From: Pseudomonas aestuarii
GTDB lineage: Bacteria > Pseudomonadota > Gammaproteobacteria > Pseudomonadales > Pseudomonadaceae
Length of the DNA stretch: 64,000 nt
Direction of reading: 5' to 3'
NCBI RefSeq assembly: GCF_027988105.1
Contig: NZ_JAQJZJ010000005.1
Span: 62,001-126,000 of the forward strand
Below the pieces are notes generated by a model. The model was not told the DNA's origin. It did no database searches and saw nothing but the letters and a program-made list of their open reading frames with translations. Positions within the stretch are counted from its first letter, which is position 1, and the number at the start of each line of letters is the position of its first letter. Shown here in pieces: positions 26,185 to 39,035 of this stretch. Both the position numbers and the translations under genes were made by a program.

Positions 26185-27306
26185 TCAGCCGCGGTAGTAG
26201 CGCTGCGGCACGAACGGGGTCTTGGCGACTTTCATGGCCACGCGCTTGCCGCGCACCATGGCCCAGACTGGAGTGTCGAGGGCGATGTGGCTGCTCTGCA
26301 CATAACCCATGGCCACCGGGCCGCCCAGCGTCGGGCCGAAGCCGCCGCTGCACACCGAGCCGATCACGTTGCCGTCGGCATCGACGATTTCCGCGCCTTC
26401 GCGCACCGGTACGCGCTCCTGCGGCAGCAGGCCGACGCGCTTGCTGGCGACGCCGTCGCGCTGCTGGGCGAAGATCCGCTCGGCACCGGGGAAGCCGCCG
26501 GCACGCGCGCCATCGGCGCGGCGGACCTTGGAGATGGCCCACAGCAGGCTGGCCTCGATCGGCGTGGTGCTGGTGCTCATGTCGTGGCCGTACAGGCACA
26601 GGCCGGCTTCCAGGCGCAGCGAATCGCGCGCGCCGAGGCCGATGGCCGCGACTTCCGGCTCGGCCAGCAGGCTGCGGGCCAGGGCTTCGGCGTGATCGGC
26701 GGGGACCGAGATTTCGAAGCCGTCTTCGCCGGTGTAGCCGGAGCGGCTGACGAAGCAGTCGACGCCGAGCAGGCGCACCGGGGCGAACTGCATGAAGGTC
26801 ATCTTGCTGACTTCCGGGGCCAGGCGCGCCAGCACGTCGACCGCTTGCGGGCCTTGCAGGGCGAGCAGGGCGCGGTCGAAGCAGGGCTCGATCTGGCACT
26901 GGCTGGCGATCTGCAGTTGCAGGTGCATCAGGTCCTGGTGCTTGCAGGCGGCGTTGACCACCAGGAACAGGGTGTCGTCGCCCAGGTTGGCGACCATCAG
27001 GTCGTCGAGAATGCAGCCCTGGTCATCGGTGAACATGGCGTAGCGCTGCATGCCCACTGGCAGGTCGATGATGTCGACCGGCACCAGGCTTTCCAGGGCT
27101 TTGGCCGCATTCGGGCCACGCAGGATGATCTGGCCCATGTGCGAGACGTCGAACAGCCCGGCTGCTTCGCGGGTGTGTTGGTGTTCCTTCATCACGCCGA
27201 GCGGGTATTGCACCGGCATGTCGTAGCCGGCGAAGGGCACCATGCGCGCGCCAAGTTCCAGATGCAGGGCGTGTAGCGGGGTTTTCGCCAGGGTTTCGCT
27301 GGTCAT
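26185..27306 (-). CDS. gcvT: Glycine cleavage T protein (aminomethyltransferase)
   Basis: A 373-aa folate-dependent T protein: transfers the methylene from aminomethylated H protein to THF, releasing ammonia. Typical landmarks are [17 protein letters not shown] at about 17-33, the THF-pocket Asp and surrounding [16 protein letters not shown] near 190-205, and C-terminal [24 protein letters not shown]. Last gene of the gcvH-gcvP-symporter-glyA-sdaA-gcvT unit, 116 bp after sdaA, with possible own leader. Equivalent to P. aeruginosa gcvT2 by context (recalled). Confidence 0.95.
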   Translation of the reverse strand: MTSETLAKTPLHALHLELGARMVPFAGYDMPVQYPLGVMKEHQHTREAAGLFDVSHMGQIILRGPNAAKALESLVPVDIIDLPVGMQRYAMFTDDQGCILDDLMVANLGDDTLFLVVNAACKHQDLMHLQLQIASQCQIEPCFDRALLALQGPQAVDVLARLAPEVSKMTFMQFAPVRLLGVDCFVSRSGYTGEDGFEISVPADHAEALARSLLAEPEVAAIGLGARDSLRLEAGLCLYGHDMSTSTTPIEASLLWAISKVRRADGARAGGFPGAERIFAQQRDGVASKRVGLLPQERVPVREGAEIVDADGNVIGSVCSGGFGPTLGGPVAMGYVQSSHIALDTPVWAMVRGKRVAMKVAKTPFVPQRYYRG

Positions 27307-27422
27307 CGATTAGCTCCAGTTAGGTAGAGGGTCGTTGCAGGAACGGGCTTGCTGGCGATCAGCCATGAGGCGCATCGCGATGCAGGCTCGCGCCTAGAAA
27401 TATGTGTATGCCGCACGAGCGG

Positions 27423-28799
<1,377 letters not shown>

Positions 28800-28840
28800 G
28801 TGGATCTCCAGCTTCTGGTCAGGTCGCGGTAAGACGTTTC

Positions 28841-28916
28841 TGCAGGAGCGGGGCCATGCCCGCGCTATGCCGTGATACTCGCGGGCATGGCACTTGGCGT
28901 CCGCCCCGCTCCTACA
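28841..28916. repeat. REP-like palindrome between glyA and sdaA
   Basis: Left part contains AGGAGCGGGGCCATGCCCGCG; right part CGCGGGCATGG followed by CCGCCCCGCTCCTACA, giving nested imperfect inverted repeats. Similar vocabulary recurs at 47625-47699 and near 53235. It lies in the transcribed spacer of the operon and may stabilise or terminate part of the mRNA. Confidence 0.7.
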
Positions 28917-28940
28917 GTCGGTACTGAACCAGTGCGTTAC

Positions 28941-30194
28941 TTATGCAGAGTAGACCGGGAAAGTCGCGCAAAGGTCGCTGACCTGACCACGAACCCGCTC
29001 GATCACTGCGGGGTTGTCCAGATCACCGAGGATGTCGCAGATCCAGCCGGCCAGTTCCTGGCACTCGCCTTCCTTGAAGCCGCGAGTGGTCACTGCCGGC
29101 GTGCCGATGCGCAGGCCGGAGGTGACGAACGGCGACTGCGGATCGTTCGGCACGGCGTTCTTGTTGACCGTGATATGCGCGGCGCCGAGGGCGGCGTCGG
29201 CGGCCTTGCCGGTCAGGCCCTGCTTGATCAGGCTGAGCAGGAACAGGTGGTTGTCGGTGCCGCCGGACACTACGTCATAGCCGCGGCCGATGAAGACTGC
29301 CGCCATGGCCTGAGCGTTCTTGATCACCTGCGCCTGGTAGTCCTTGAAGCCCGGCTCCAGGGCTTCCTTGAAACACACCGCCTTGCCGGCGATCACATGC
29401 ATCAGCGGGCCGCCCTGGGCGCCGGGGAACACCGCGGAGTTGAGCTTCTTCTCGATCTCGGGATTGCTCTTGGCCAGGATCAGGCCGCCACGCGGACCGC
29501 GCAGGGTCTTGTGGGTGGTGGTGGTGACCACGTCGGCGTAGGGCAGCGGGTTGGGGTACAGGCCGGCGGCGACCAGACCGGCGACGTGGGCCATGTCGAC
29601 GAACAGCAGGGCACCGACCTTGTCGGCGATGGCGCGGAAACGCGGGAAATCCAGGGTCTTGGAGTAGGCGGAGAAGCCGGCCACGATCATCTTCGGCTGG
29701 CACTCGACGGCCAGGCGCTCGACTTCGTCGTAATCGATCAGGCCATTGCCATCGATGCCATATTGCACGGCGTTGTACAGCTTGCCGGAAGAACTGACCT
29801 TAGCGCCATGGGTCAGGTGACCACCGTGGGCCAGGCTCATGCCGAGCAGGGTATCGCCAGCATTGAGCAGGGCCAGGTAGACCGCGCTGTTGGCGGATGA
29901 GCCGGAGTGCGGCTGGACGTTGGCGTAGTCGGCGCCGAACAGCTGCTTGGCCCGATCGATGGCCAGCTGCTCGACCACATCGACGTGCTCGCAGCCGCCG
30001 TAATAGCGTTTGCCCGGGTAGCCTTCGGCATACTTGTTGGTCAGGCCGGTGCCCTGGGCCTGCATCACCGCCGGGCTGGTGTAGTTTTCCGAGGCGATCA
30101 GCTCGATATGGTCTTCCTGGCGGCGCTCTTCTGCCGCTATGGCGTCGGCCAGGGCCGGGTCGTAGTTGTTCAGGTTCAGGCTTTTATGGAACAT
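28941..30194 (-). CDS. glyA: Serine hydroxymethyltransferase
   Basis: A 417-aa PLP enzyme interconverting serine and glycine with THF / 5,10-methylene-THF. Family signatures: [19 protein letters not shown] near residues 33-51, YYGGCEHVD, and the PLP-lysine motif [14 protein letters not shown] near 225-238 (Lys230). In this operon it likely uses the methylene-THF produced by glycine cleavage to turn a second glycine into serine, which SdaA degrades. A second glyA elsewhere in the genome would be expected for biosynthesis. Confidence 0.96.
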   Translation of the reverse strand: MFHKSLNLNNYDPALADAIAAEERRQEDHIELIASENYTSPAVMQAQGTGLTNKYAEGYPGKRYYGGCEHVDVVEQLAIDRAKQLFGADYANVQPHSGSSANSAVYLALLNAGDTLLGMSLAHGGHLTHGAKVSSSGKLYNAVQYGIDGNGLIDYDEVERLAVECQPKMIVAGFSAYSKTLDFPRFRAIADKVGALLFVDMAHVAGLVAAGLYPNPLPYADVVTTTTHKTLRGPRGGLILAKSNPEIEKKLNSAVFPGAQGGPLMHVIAGKAVCFKEALEPGFKDYQAQVIKNAQAMAAVFIGRGYDVVSGGTDNHLFLLSLIKQGLTGKAADAALGAAHITVNKNAVPNDPQSPFVTSGLRIGTPAVTTRGFKEGECQELAGWICDILGDLDNPAVIERVRGQVSDLCATFPVYSA

Positions 30195-30217
30195 CGGGAT
30201 CGGTCCTGTACTAAGGG

Positions 30218-30238
30218 CGCGACCGTCCAGCGGTCGCG
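30218..30238. repeat. Hairpin in the symporter-glyA spacer
   Basis: Perfect 8-bp arms CGCGACCG / CGGTCGCG with a 5-nt loop, about 25 bp upstream of the glyA start on the transcribed strand. No U-run. Candidate RNA-stability or attenuation element. Confidence 0.55.
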
Positions 30239-30254
30239 TTGATAAGGGTATGGT

Positions 30255-31631
30255 TTACTTTTGTGCCGGGGCGTTGCCGGTCACACGGCCTTCGCGGGCG
30301 AAATATTCCTTGGTCAGCTTGACCACCACCGGGCTAAGCAGCAGCAGCGATAGCAGGTTGGGCAGTGCCATCAGGCCGTTGAGGGTGTCAGCGACCAGCC
30401 AGGCGAAGTCCAGCTGGGCGATGGCGCCGAACGGCACGGCCAGCACCCAGACGATGCGGAATGGCAGGATCGACTTGGTGCCGACTAAGTACTCCCAGCA
30501 CTTCTCGCCGTAGTAGCTCCAGCCGAGGATGGTGGTGAAGGCGAAGACCACCAGGGCAATGCTGAGGATGGCGCCGCCGAAGCCGGGCATGGCCGACTCG
30601 AAGGCCGCCGCCGACAGGCCGGCACCGCTGGCACCGCTGGTCCAGGCGCCGGAGGCGATGATCGCCAGGCCGGTCAGGGTGCAGATGACCAGGGTATCGA
30701 TAAAGGTCCCGAGCATGCCAATCAGGCCCGAGCGTACCGAGCTGTGGGTGGTGCCGGCGGCCTGGGCGATACCGGCGGTGCCGAGCCCCGCCTCGTTGGA
30801 GAAGATGCCACGCGCGACGCCGAAGCGAATCGCCGCCATTACTGCTGCACCGGCAAACCCACCGGTGGCAGCGGTTGGGCTGAAGGCATGGGTGAAGATC
30901 AGTTCGAAGGCACCCGGAATGGCGTCGACGTTAACGATTAAGACCACGATGGCGGCGGCGACATAGATCACGCACATGGCCGGCACTAGCGTCGCGGCTA
31001 CTTTACCGATGCGCTTGATACCACCGAGGATCACCAGGCCGACGAAGACCATAGCCACCACGCCGGTAACCCAGGACGGTATGCCGAAGGTGTCCGTCAG
31101 GGCATGGGCCATGCTGTTGACCTGGACCATGTTGCCGATGCCGAAGCCGGCGAAACCGCCGAAGATGGCGAAGGCGGTACCGAGCCAGAGCCACTTCTTG
31201 CCCAGGCCATTTTTGATCGCATACATCGGTCCGCCGACGTGTTCCTTGCGCTCATCGGTCTCGCGGTAATGCACCGCCAGCACCACTTCACAGTATTTAG
31301 TGGCCATGCCAACCAGGGCCGTGCACCACATCCAGAACAGTGCACCGGGGCCGCCGAGGAAAATGGCGGTAGCGACGCCGGCGATATTACCGGTGCCGAC
31401 GGTCGCGGCGAGACAGGTCATCAGCGCCTGGAACGGGCTGATTTCGCCGCTGCCTTCGTCGTCTTTCTTGCGCCCTTGCCACAACAGGCGAAAGCCCGCA
31501 CCGATCTTCGCCAGAGGCATGAACTTGAGGCGCAGCATGAGGAACAGACCAGTGCCGAGGATCGCCACCAGCATAGGTGGACCCCAGACCAGGCCGTTGA
31601 TTTGATTGGTTAGGTTGTTGATGAATTCCAT
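30255..31631 (-). CDS. Sodium:alanine/glycine symporter (AGCS family)
   Basis: A 458-aa polytopic membrane transporter of the alanine/glycine:cation symporter family (AlsT/DagA-like), about 10-12 helices. AGCS features include PFQALMTCLAATVGTGNIAGVATAIFLGGPGALFWMW near residues 66-102 and FGVARGIFSNEAGLGTAGIAQAAG in the middle. ATG 31631 has AGGTG 6 nt upstream; GTG 31640 is less likely. It sits inside the glycine catabolism operon between gcvP and glyA, so glycine or alanine import is the natural inference. I do not recall this gene in the P. aeruginosa gcs2 operon. Confidence 0.94.
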   Translation of the reverse strand: MEFINNLTNQINGLVWGPPMLVAILGTGLFLMLRLKFMPLAKIGAGFRLLWQGRKKDDEGSGEISPFQALMTCLAATVGTGNIAGVATAIFLGGPGALFWMWCTALVGMATKYCEVVLAVHYRETDERKEHVGGPMYAIKNGLGKKWLWLGTAFAIFGGFAGFGIGNMVQVNSMAHALTDTFGIPSWVTGVVAMVFVGLVILGGIKRIGKVAATLVPAMCVIYVAAAIVVLIVNVDAIPGAFELIFTHAFSPTAATGGFAGAAVMAAIRFGVARGIFSNEAGLGTAGIAQAAGTTHSSVRSGLIGMLGTFIDTLVICTLTGLAIIASGAWTSGASGAGLSAAAFESAMPGFGGAILSIALVVFAFTTILGWSYYGEKCWEYLVGTKSILPFRIVWVLAVPFGAIAQLDFAWLVADTLNGLMALPNLLSLLLLSPVVVKLTKEYFAREGRVTGNAPAQK

Positions 31632-31857
31632 GAATAGCACCTGTTTTTTATTGTATGGGCACGGGGGTGACCCGTACCGGATAAGGGCTTTGGCGGTTTG
31701 CTGCTATGGGGATATTCGGATCGTTAGTGGTTCACGCGTGGGCGCAATGAGGTTGTTGCAAGGAAGCGGTATGCATCATGGTTTTGCCGACACAAGAAAC
31801 ACGCCGCTCCCCTGCGAACACTTAGGCGGTCGCCGACAAGGCTCAGCGACCTTTATT

Positions 31858-31886
31858 CCTTGGCCCGGATTGCATCCGGGCCAAGG
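31858..31886. repeat. 12-bp-stem hairpin after gcvP
   Basis: Perfect inverted repeat CCTTGGCCCGGA / TCCGGGCCAAGG, 5-nt loop, starting 9 bp past the gcvP stop on the transcribed strand. No T-run. It may be a 3'-end stabiliser or partial terminator separating gcvHP from the symporter genes. The rest of the 263-bp spacer shows no clear promoter. Confidence 0.7.
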
Positions 31887-31894
31887 CCATCGCC

Positions 31895-34750
<2,856 letters not shown>

Positions 34751-34759
34751 TGGATTCTC

Positions 34760-35143
34760 TCAGGCGTCGGCGTTGGCGTTGAGCAGGCGCTCATAAGCGG
34801 CCTGGTCGAGCAGGTCAGCCACGGCGCTGGCATTGGCCGGGCGGAAACGGAAAAACCAGCCCTTGCCCAGCGGGTCTTCGTTGACCAGTTCCGGGCTGGC
34901 GTCCAGCTCGGCGTTGACCTCAAGCACTTCGCCGTCCAGCGGCATGGCGATGTTGCTGGCAGCCTTTACCGATTCCAGTACTGCGACTTCTGCGCCTTCG
35001 GCGTAGCTCTGCAAGTCTGGCAGTTGCACGAACACCACATCACCCAGGGCTTCCTGAGCGTAGGCGGTGATACCCACGGTGACCAGACCATCGGCATCCT
35101 GACGCAGCCATTCGTGTTCAACAGTAAAACGCAACTCGCTCAT
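34760..35143 (-). CDS. gcvH: Glycine cleavage H protein
   Basis: A 127-aa lipoyl carrier. ELRFTVEHEWLR starts the domain; the lipoylated lysine is Lys60 in VLESVKAAS. It shuttles the aminomethyl group between the P, T and L proteins. RBS AGGA lies 7-8 nt before ATG 35143. First gene of the operon, preceded by the sigma54-type promoter and the 18-bp repeats described separately. The L protein (lipoamide dehydrogenase) is not in the window and is presumably shared. Confidence 0.96.
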   Translation of the reverse strand: MSELRFTVEHEWLRQDADGLVTVGITAYAQEALGDVVFVQLPDLQSYAEGAEVAVLESVKAASNIAMPLDGEVLEVNAELDASPELVNEDPLGKGWFFRFRPANASAVADLLDQAAYERLLNANADA

Positions 35144-35236
35144 GTGAATTCCTCAAGTAGTCAGACTCGCCCGATTCTTGTTTGGGCGATGATCAAGGTG
35201 CTCGTGCCAGGCAGCGAGCGCTTTGCCAGAGATCAT

Positions 35237-35252
35237 AGCAAGTGCGGTGCCA
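35237..35252 (-). promoter_or_regulatory. Sigma54 (RpoN) promoter of the gcv operon
   Basis: Minus strand TGGCACCGCACTTGCT matches the -24/-12 consensus TGGCACG-N4-TTGCW at all but one position, with GG and GC in correct register. The predicted start is near 35226, about 83 nt before the gcvH ATG. This agrees with the established RpoN/GcsR control of the P. aeruginosa glycine operon. Confidence 0.88.
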
Positions 35253-35317
35253 TTGTTATTTTTATCAATTAAATCAATGGCTTACATGATTTTCATGGTG
35301 GTTTGTGAAAATAGCCG

Positions 35318-35335
35318 TGTATCGAATTCGATACG
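35318..35335. promoter_or_regulatory. 18-bp enhancer-type repeat 1 (GcsR-like site)
   Basis: TGTATCGAATTCGATACG: 7-4-7 architecture with perfectly palindromic core, about 66 bp upstream of the -24 element. P. aeruginosa GcsR is reported, as I recall, to bind three 18-bp TGTAACG-N4-CGTTCCG repeats; the geometry is the same. Assignment to a GcsR orthologue is inference. Confidence 0.7.
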
Positions 35336-35408
35336 AAAGGGGGCGGCGGGGACAAAAGCACCCTGACAAAGCCGTTGATGTCGCGGGTTGGCAGGTTTAT
35401 GTCGCTCG

Positions 35409-35426
35409 TGTATTGAATTCAGTACG
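35409..35426. promoter_or_regulatory. 18-bp enhancer-type repeat 2 (GcsR-like site)
   Basis: TGTATTGAATTCAGTACG, same 7-4-7 layout as repeat 1, 91 bp further upstream of gcvH. It is separated from repeat 3 by one base. Confidence 0.65.
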
Positions 35427-35427
35427 G

Positions 35428-35445
35428 TGTATTGGTTTGAATACG
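35428..35445. promoter_or_regulatory. 18-bp enhancer-type repeat 3 (GcsR-like site)
   Basis: TGTATTGGTTTGAATACG, 19 bp centre to centre from repeat 2. The remaining part of the 430-bp gcvH to oxidoreductase gap shows no further gene. Confidence 0.65.
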
Positions 35446-35573
35446 GCGCATCGCCTCCGGCAGTTGGTGCGGCGAGCAATTCGTTTCAGTCCTGCACGGG
35501 TTTCTATTTGGAGGGCTGAAGGCGGATCGCTGCCAGCCCCTCTAGCTAAACGAGCACGGCGCGCAGGTGCCGC

Positions 35574-36983
35574 TCAGCGCATCAGTCCTTCCATTGCGTC
35601 CGCCAGCCTGGCGGCCAGGGCGCGGCGCCAGGCTGGGCTGTGCGGGTTGGCGAGTACCCGGTCTTCCGCAGCGAAGCTGCGCATGATGGCGGCGTAGCCG
35701 AGCCAGCGACAGGGTTCCGGCTCCCAGGCCTTGAGGGCCGACAGGGGGCGTTCGCCGAGCACCCAGGGTTGCTGGGTCAACTGGCTACTACGGCCCAGGA
35801 TCAGGTCGGCCAGGGTGCGCCCGCCAAGGTTGCTGGCACCGACCCCCTCACCGCCGTAGCCGCCGGAGAGGGCGATGCGGTTGTCGCGGTCGAGCAGCAT
35901 GTGCGGCTGGAAGCGCCGCGCCATGCCAAGGTTGCCGCCCCAGCCATGGCTGACCTCGACGTTGCGCAACTGCGGGAACAGCTCGCCGAACAGGTAGCGG
36001 CGCAGGCCGATTTCCTCGGCATTCAGGTTGAAGTCCTGGCGCAGCTTGCCGGCGAAGCGATAACCGCCACGGGCGCCGAACACCAGGCGGTCGTCGGCGC
36101 TGCGCTGGCCGTAGGTGACCTGGCGGCTGAATTCGCTGAAGGCCTGGCCGCGATCGAGGCCGATCTCGTCCCACTGGCTGGCCGACAGCGGTTCTGTGGC
36201 CAGCAGCAGGCTTTGCACCGGCAGCTGATAGCGTCGTAGCAGTGGCAGCTCGGCGGCATAACCTTCCACCGCAGGCACCACCCAGTCGGCGTGCAGTTCG
36301 CCTTGGGCCGTGCGCAGCAGGCCCGGCTGCCAATGCATCACGCGACTTTGCTCGAACAGCTGCACGCCGAGGCGTTCGACCGCCTGGACCAGGCCGCGCA
36401 CCAGTCTGGCTGGCTGGATGGTCGCGCAGTGCGGGCTGTGGATGGCACCGAGCGGGCCGTTGATGCGCAACTGTTGGTTCAGTTCGTCCGGCGCCAGCCA
36501 GCGGTAGTCGGCTGCGCTGAGGCCTTCGGCGTACAGCGAGTCGAGCCAGGTGCGCAGGCGGCGCTCCTGCTCCGGGTAACGCGCCGCGCAATAGAGCACG
36601 CCGCCCTTGCGGTAGTCGCAGGCGATGCCTTCGCGTTGCAGCACCTCGGCCACTGCGTCGGGGATGCCGTGCAGCAGGTCGAAGGCAGCCCGCCGCTGTT
36701 CGGCAGGCAAGCCGGCCAGCAAGCGGTCCTCGCCGAGCAAGTTGCCCATCAGCCAGCCGCCGTTACGCCCGGAGGCGCCAAAGCCGGCGTACTCGGCTTC
36801 GACTATGGCGATGCGCAGTTCGGGCGCCTGGCGTTTGAGGTAGTAGGCGGTCCATAAGCCGGTGTAACCGGCGCCAATGATCGCCACGTCGACGTCCAGG
36901 CGGCCCTGCAGCACCGGGCGCGGGGTCAGGGGCTGGTCGAGTTGATCCATCCACAGGCTGATGGGCAGGTGTGGCGACATCAT
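35574..36983 (-). CDS. FAD-dependent amine/amino-acid oxidase-like protein (DAO family)
   Basis: A 469-aa flavoprotein. The N-terminal ADP-binding motif VDVAIIGAGYTGLWTAYYLK lies near residues 28-47, then a DAO-family glycine-rich stretch YAGFGASGRNGGWLMG typical of gamma-glutamylputrescine oxidase/PuuB-like and related oxidases. C-terminal FAD contact ALSGGYGGEGVGASNLGGRTLADLIL. It probably oxidises an amine or N-methyl amino acid; substrate unknown. ATG 36983 with AGGAG just upstream (a second ATG follows directly). Same strand as the gcv operon but upstream of its promoter. Confidence 0.9.
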   Translation of the reverse strand: MMSPHLPISLWMDQLDQPLTPRPVLQGRLDVDVAIIGAGYTGLWTAYYLKRQAPELRIAIVEAEYAGFGASGRNGGWLMGNLLGEDRLLAGLPAEQRRAAFDLLHGIPDAVAEVLQREGIACDYRKGGVLYCAARYPEQERRLRTWLDSLYAEGLSAADYRWLAPDELNQQLRINGPLGAIHSPHCATIQPARLVRGLVQAVERLGVQLFEQSRVMHWQPGLLRTAQGELHADWVVPAVEGYAAELPLLRRYQLPVQSLLLATEPLSASQWDEIGLDRGQAFSEFSRQVTYGQRSADDRLVFGARGGYRFAGKLRQDFNLNAEEIGLRRYLFGELFPQLRNVEVSHGWGGNLGMARRFQPHMLLDRDNRIALSGGYGGEGVGASNLGGRTLADLILGRSSQLTQQPWVLGERPLSALKAWEPEPCRWLGYAAIMRSFAAEDRVLANPHSPAWRRALAARLADAMEGLMR

Positions 36984-37134
36984 GGCTCTCCTTGGGTGTG
37001 CACTGGCCGCCAGCCTAGCCGGCGCAAGGCGCATTGTCCCGCCCCGGCAGTTTGCGAAGACCATTCACCGGCGCTATGGCAACCCATCTAGCCGGCTCAT
37101 AAGGCGGCAGGCATGCTGCGTGGTAGAGCGGTAC

Positions 37135-37171
37135 TCACTCTTTCGGTTGACATGGCAAATCACTCTTTCGG
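37135..37171. promoter_or_regulatory. 12-bp direct repeats upstream of DUF1302 gene
   Basis: TCACTCTTTCGG occurs twice, at 37135-37146 and 37160-37171, 25 bp apart, about 75-110 bp before the DUF1302 ATG. A TTGACA sits between them but no convincing -10 follows. Candidate activator binding sites, possibly for the linked MalT-like regulator. Confidence 0.5.
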
Positions 37172-37243
37172 GCGCTTATCCGAACGGGTGGCGCTGGGTA
37201 GCTTGGTGGCTCAACACGAAACCATGCTTTCCAGGAGAGCCGC

Positions 37244-39010
37244 ATGACAACAAAAACAAGGCATGCAATCTTCCAGCCGTGCGCACTGGCAGTTGCCGTC
37301 GCTCTAGGCTGTGTCGCGCCGGTCCAGGCGATTACTTTTAATGTCGGCGAGCTCGAAGCGCAGTTCGATTCCTCGCTGTCGGTCGGCGCTAGCTGGGGTG
37401 TGCGCGATGCCGATCCGGAGTTCGTCTCGGTCGCCAGCGGCGGCAAGGCCTCCTCGCGGACCTCTGACGACGGGCGTTTGAACTTCAAGAAAGGCGAGAC
37501 CTTTTCGAAGATCTTCAAGGGTATTCATGATCTCCAGGTGACATACGGCGACACCGGGATGTTCATCCGCGGCAAGTATTGGTACGACTTCGAGACCAAG
37601 GACGAAAGCCGACAGTTCTATGACATCCAGGACCACAATCGCAAAGAGGCGGCGCAGTCTTCCGGCGCGCAGATTCTCGATGCGTTCATCTACCACAACT
37701 ACAGCATCGGCGATCAGCCGGGTAGCGTGCGGGTCGGCAAGCAGGTGGTCAGCTGGGGCGAGAGCACCTTTGTGCAGAACTCGATCAACTCGATCAACCC
37801 GGTTGATGCGGCCGCTTTCCGTCGTCCCGGCGCGGAGATCAAGGAAGGCTTGATCCCGGTCAACATGCTCTACCTGTCGCAGAGCCTGACTGACAGCGTC
37901 AGCATGGAGGCCTTCTACCAACTGGAGTGGGACCAGACCGTAGCGGACAACTGTGGCACCTTCTTCTCCACCGCCGATGTGATCGCCGATGGCTGCGAGG
38001 ATCGCCTGGTGGTGCTCGGCCCAGATCTGCCGCCGGGCGAGTCGACCAACTCGTTCGTCGACAACGCCTACATTCCGCGTGCCGGCGACCGGGATGCGCG
38101 TGACAGCGGTCAGTACGGCCTGGCCTTGCGCTGGTTCGCCGAGCAGCTGAACAATACCGAGTTTGGCCTGTATGCCATGAACTATCATAGCCGCAGCCCG
38201 GTATTCAGCACTATCCGCACCACCACCCCGAACTTCGCCTCCTTCATTCCCGGTGCGCCGAACGCGGGTTACTTCGTCGAATACCCGGAAGACATTCGTC
38301 TCTATGGCATGAGCTTCCAGACCAATGTCGGCGGCACCGCATTGTCCGGTGAACTCAGCTACCGGCCGAATATGCCAATGCAGATCAACTCCACCGACCT
38401 GTCCTTCGCCGCCCTTGGCCTGCCGTTCAACCCGGTATTCGAAACGGGCCACGCCAGCAACGTTGCCAGCGCCGATATCCACGGTTACGAGCGCAAGCCG
38501 TTCACTCAGGCACAGATCACCGCGTTGCAGTTCTTCGACCGGGTACTCGGCGCCAGCCGCCTGACCGTGATCGGTGAGGTCGCTTACAACCACATCAGCG
38601 GTATCAAGGACGAGGTCGGCGAGCTGCGCTTCGGTCGTGACCCGATCTACGGCGCTGGTGAGTTCAGCGTGCCGGGCGTGTGCGCCGCGTTCAACTCGGC
38701 CAACCCGGACGAGTGCCAGGGCGACGGTTTCTATACCAGCAACTCCTGGGGCTACCGCCTGCGTGCCAGTGCCGACTACAGTAATGTGGTGGCCGGTATT
38801 AACCTGACCCCAAGTGTCTCCTGGTCGCATGACGTCGATGGCTATGGGCCGAACTTCAACGAAGGCAGCAAGGCCGTCAGCCTCGGTCTGAGTGCCGACT
38901 ATCAGAACACTTACAACGCGAGCCTCAGCTACACCGATTTCTTCGGTGGCGACTACAACACGACTACCGATCGTGACTTCGTGGCCCTGAGTTTCGGTAT
39001 GAACTTCTGA
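37244..39010 (+). CDS. DUF1302 outer-membrane protein
   Basis: A 588-aa protein: signal peptide at about 1-28 (ALAVAVALGCVAPVQA), then a beta-rich domain with alternating aromatic strands ending in DFVALSFGMNF, a C-terminal aromatic suited to BAM-dependent outer-membrane insertion. Family DUF1302 is regularly paired with DUF1329; some pairs sit near genes for hydrophobic-substrate degradation, suggesting a porin-like or lipid-export role, unproven. Motifs: LEAQFDSSLSVGASWGVRD near the mature start, GKQVVSWGESTFVQNSINSI near 168-187. RBS CAGGAGAG upstream. 25 bp before the DUF1329 gene. Confidence 0.92.
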   Translation: MTTKTRHAIFQPCALAVAVALGCVAPVQAITFNVGELEAQFDSSLSVGASWGVRDADPEFVSVASGGKASSRTSDDGRLNFKKGETFSKIFKGIHDLQVTYGDTGMFIRGKYWYDFETKDESRQFYDIQDHNRKEAAQSSGAQILDAFIYHNYSIGDQPGSVRVGKQVVSWGESTFVQNSINSINPVDAAAFRRPGAEIKEGLIPVNMLYLSQSLTDSVSMEAFYQLEWDQTVADNCGTFFSTADVIADGCEDRLVVLGPDLPPGESTNSFVDNAYIPRAGDRDARDSGQYGLALRWFAEQLNNTEFGLYAMNYHSRSPVFSTIRTTTPNFASFIPGAPNAGYFVEYPEDIRLYGMSFQTNVGGTALSGELSYRPNMPMQINSTDLSFAALGLPFNPVFETGHASNVASADIHGYERKPFTQAQITALQFFDRVLGASRLTVIGEVAYNHISGIKDEVGELRFGRDPIYGAGEFSVPGVCAAFNSANPDECQGDGFYTSNSWGYRLRASADYSNVVAGINLTPSVSWSHDVDGYGPNFNEGSKAVSLGLSADYQNTYNASLSYTDFFGGDYNTTTDRDFVALSFGMNF

Positions 39011-39035
39011 TCAACAACGCGCAAAGGATCCGTAC

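Noticed and set aside
35144..35236. Glycine riboswitch in the gcvH leader
   Set aside because: The predicted leader is about 83 nt, too short for the glycine aptamer, and no conserved core is visible; control appears to be sigma54-based.
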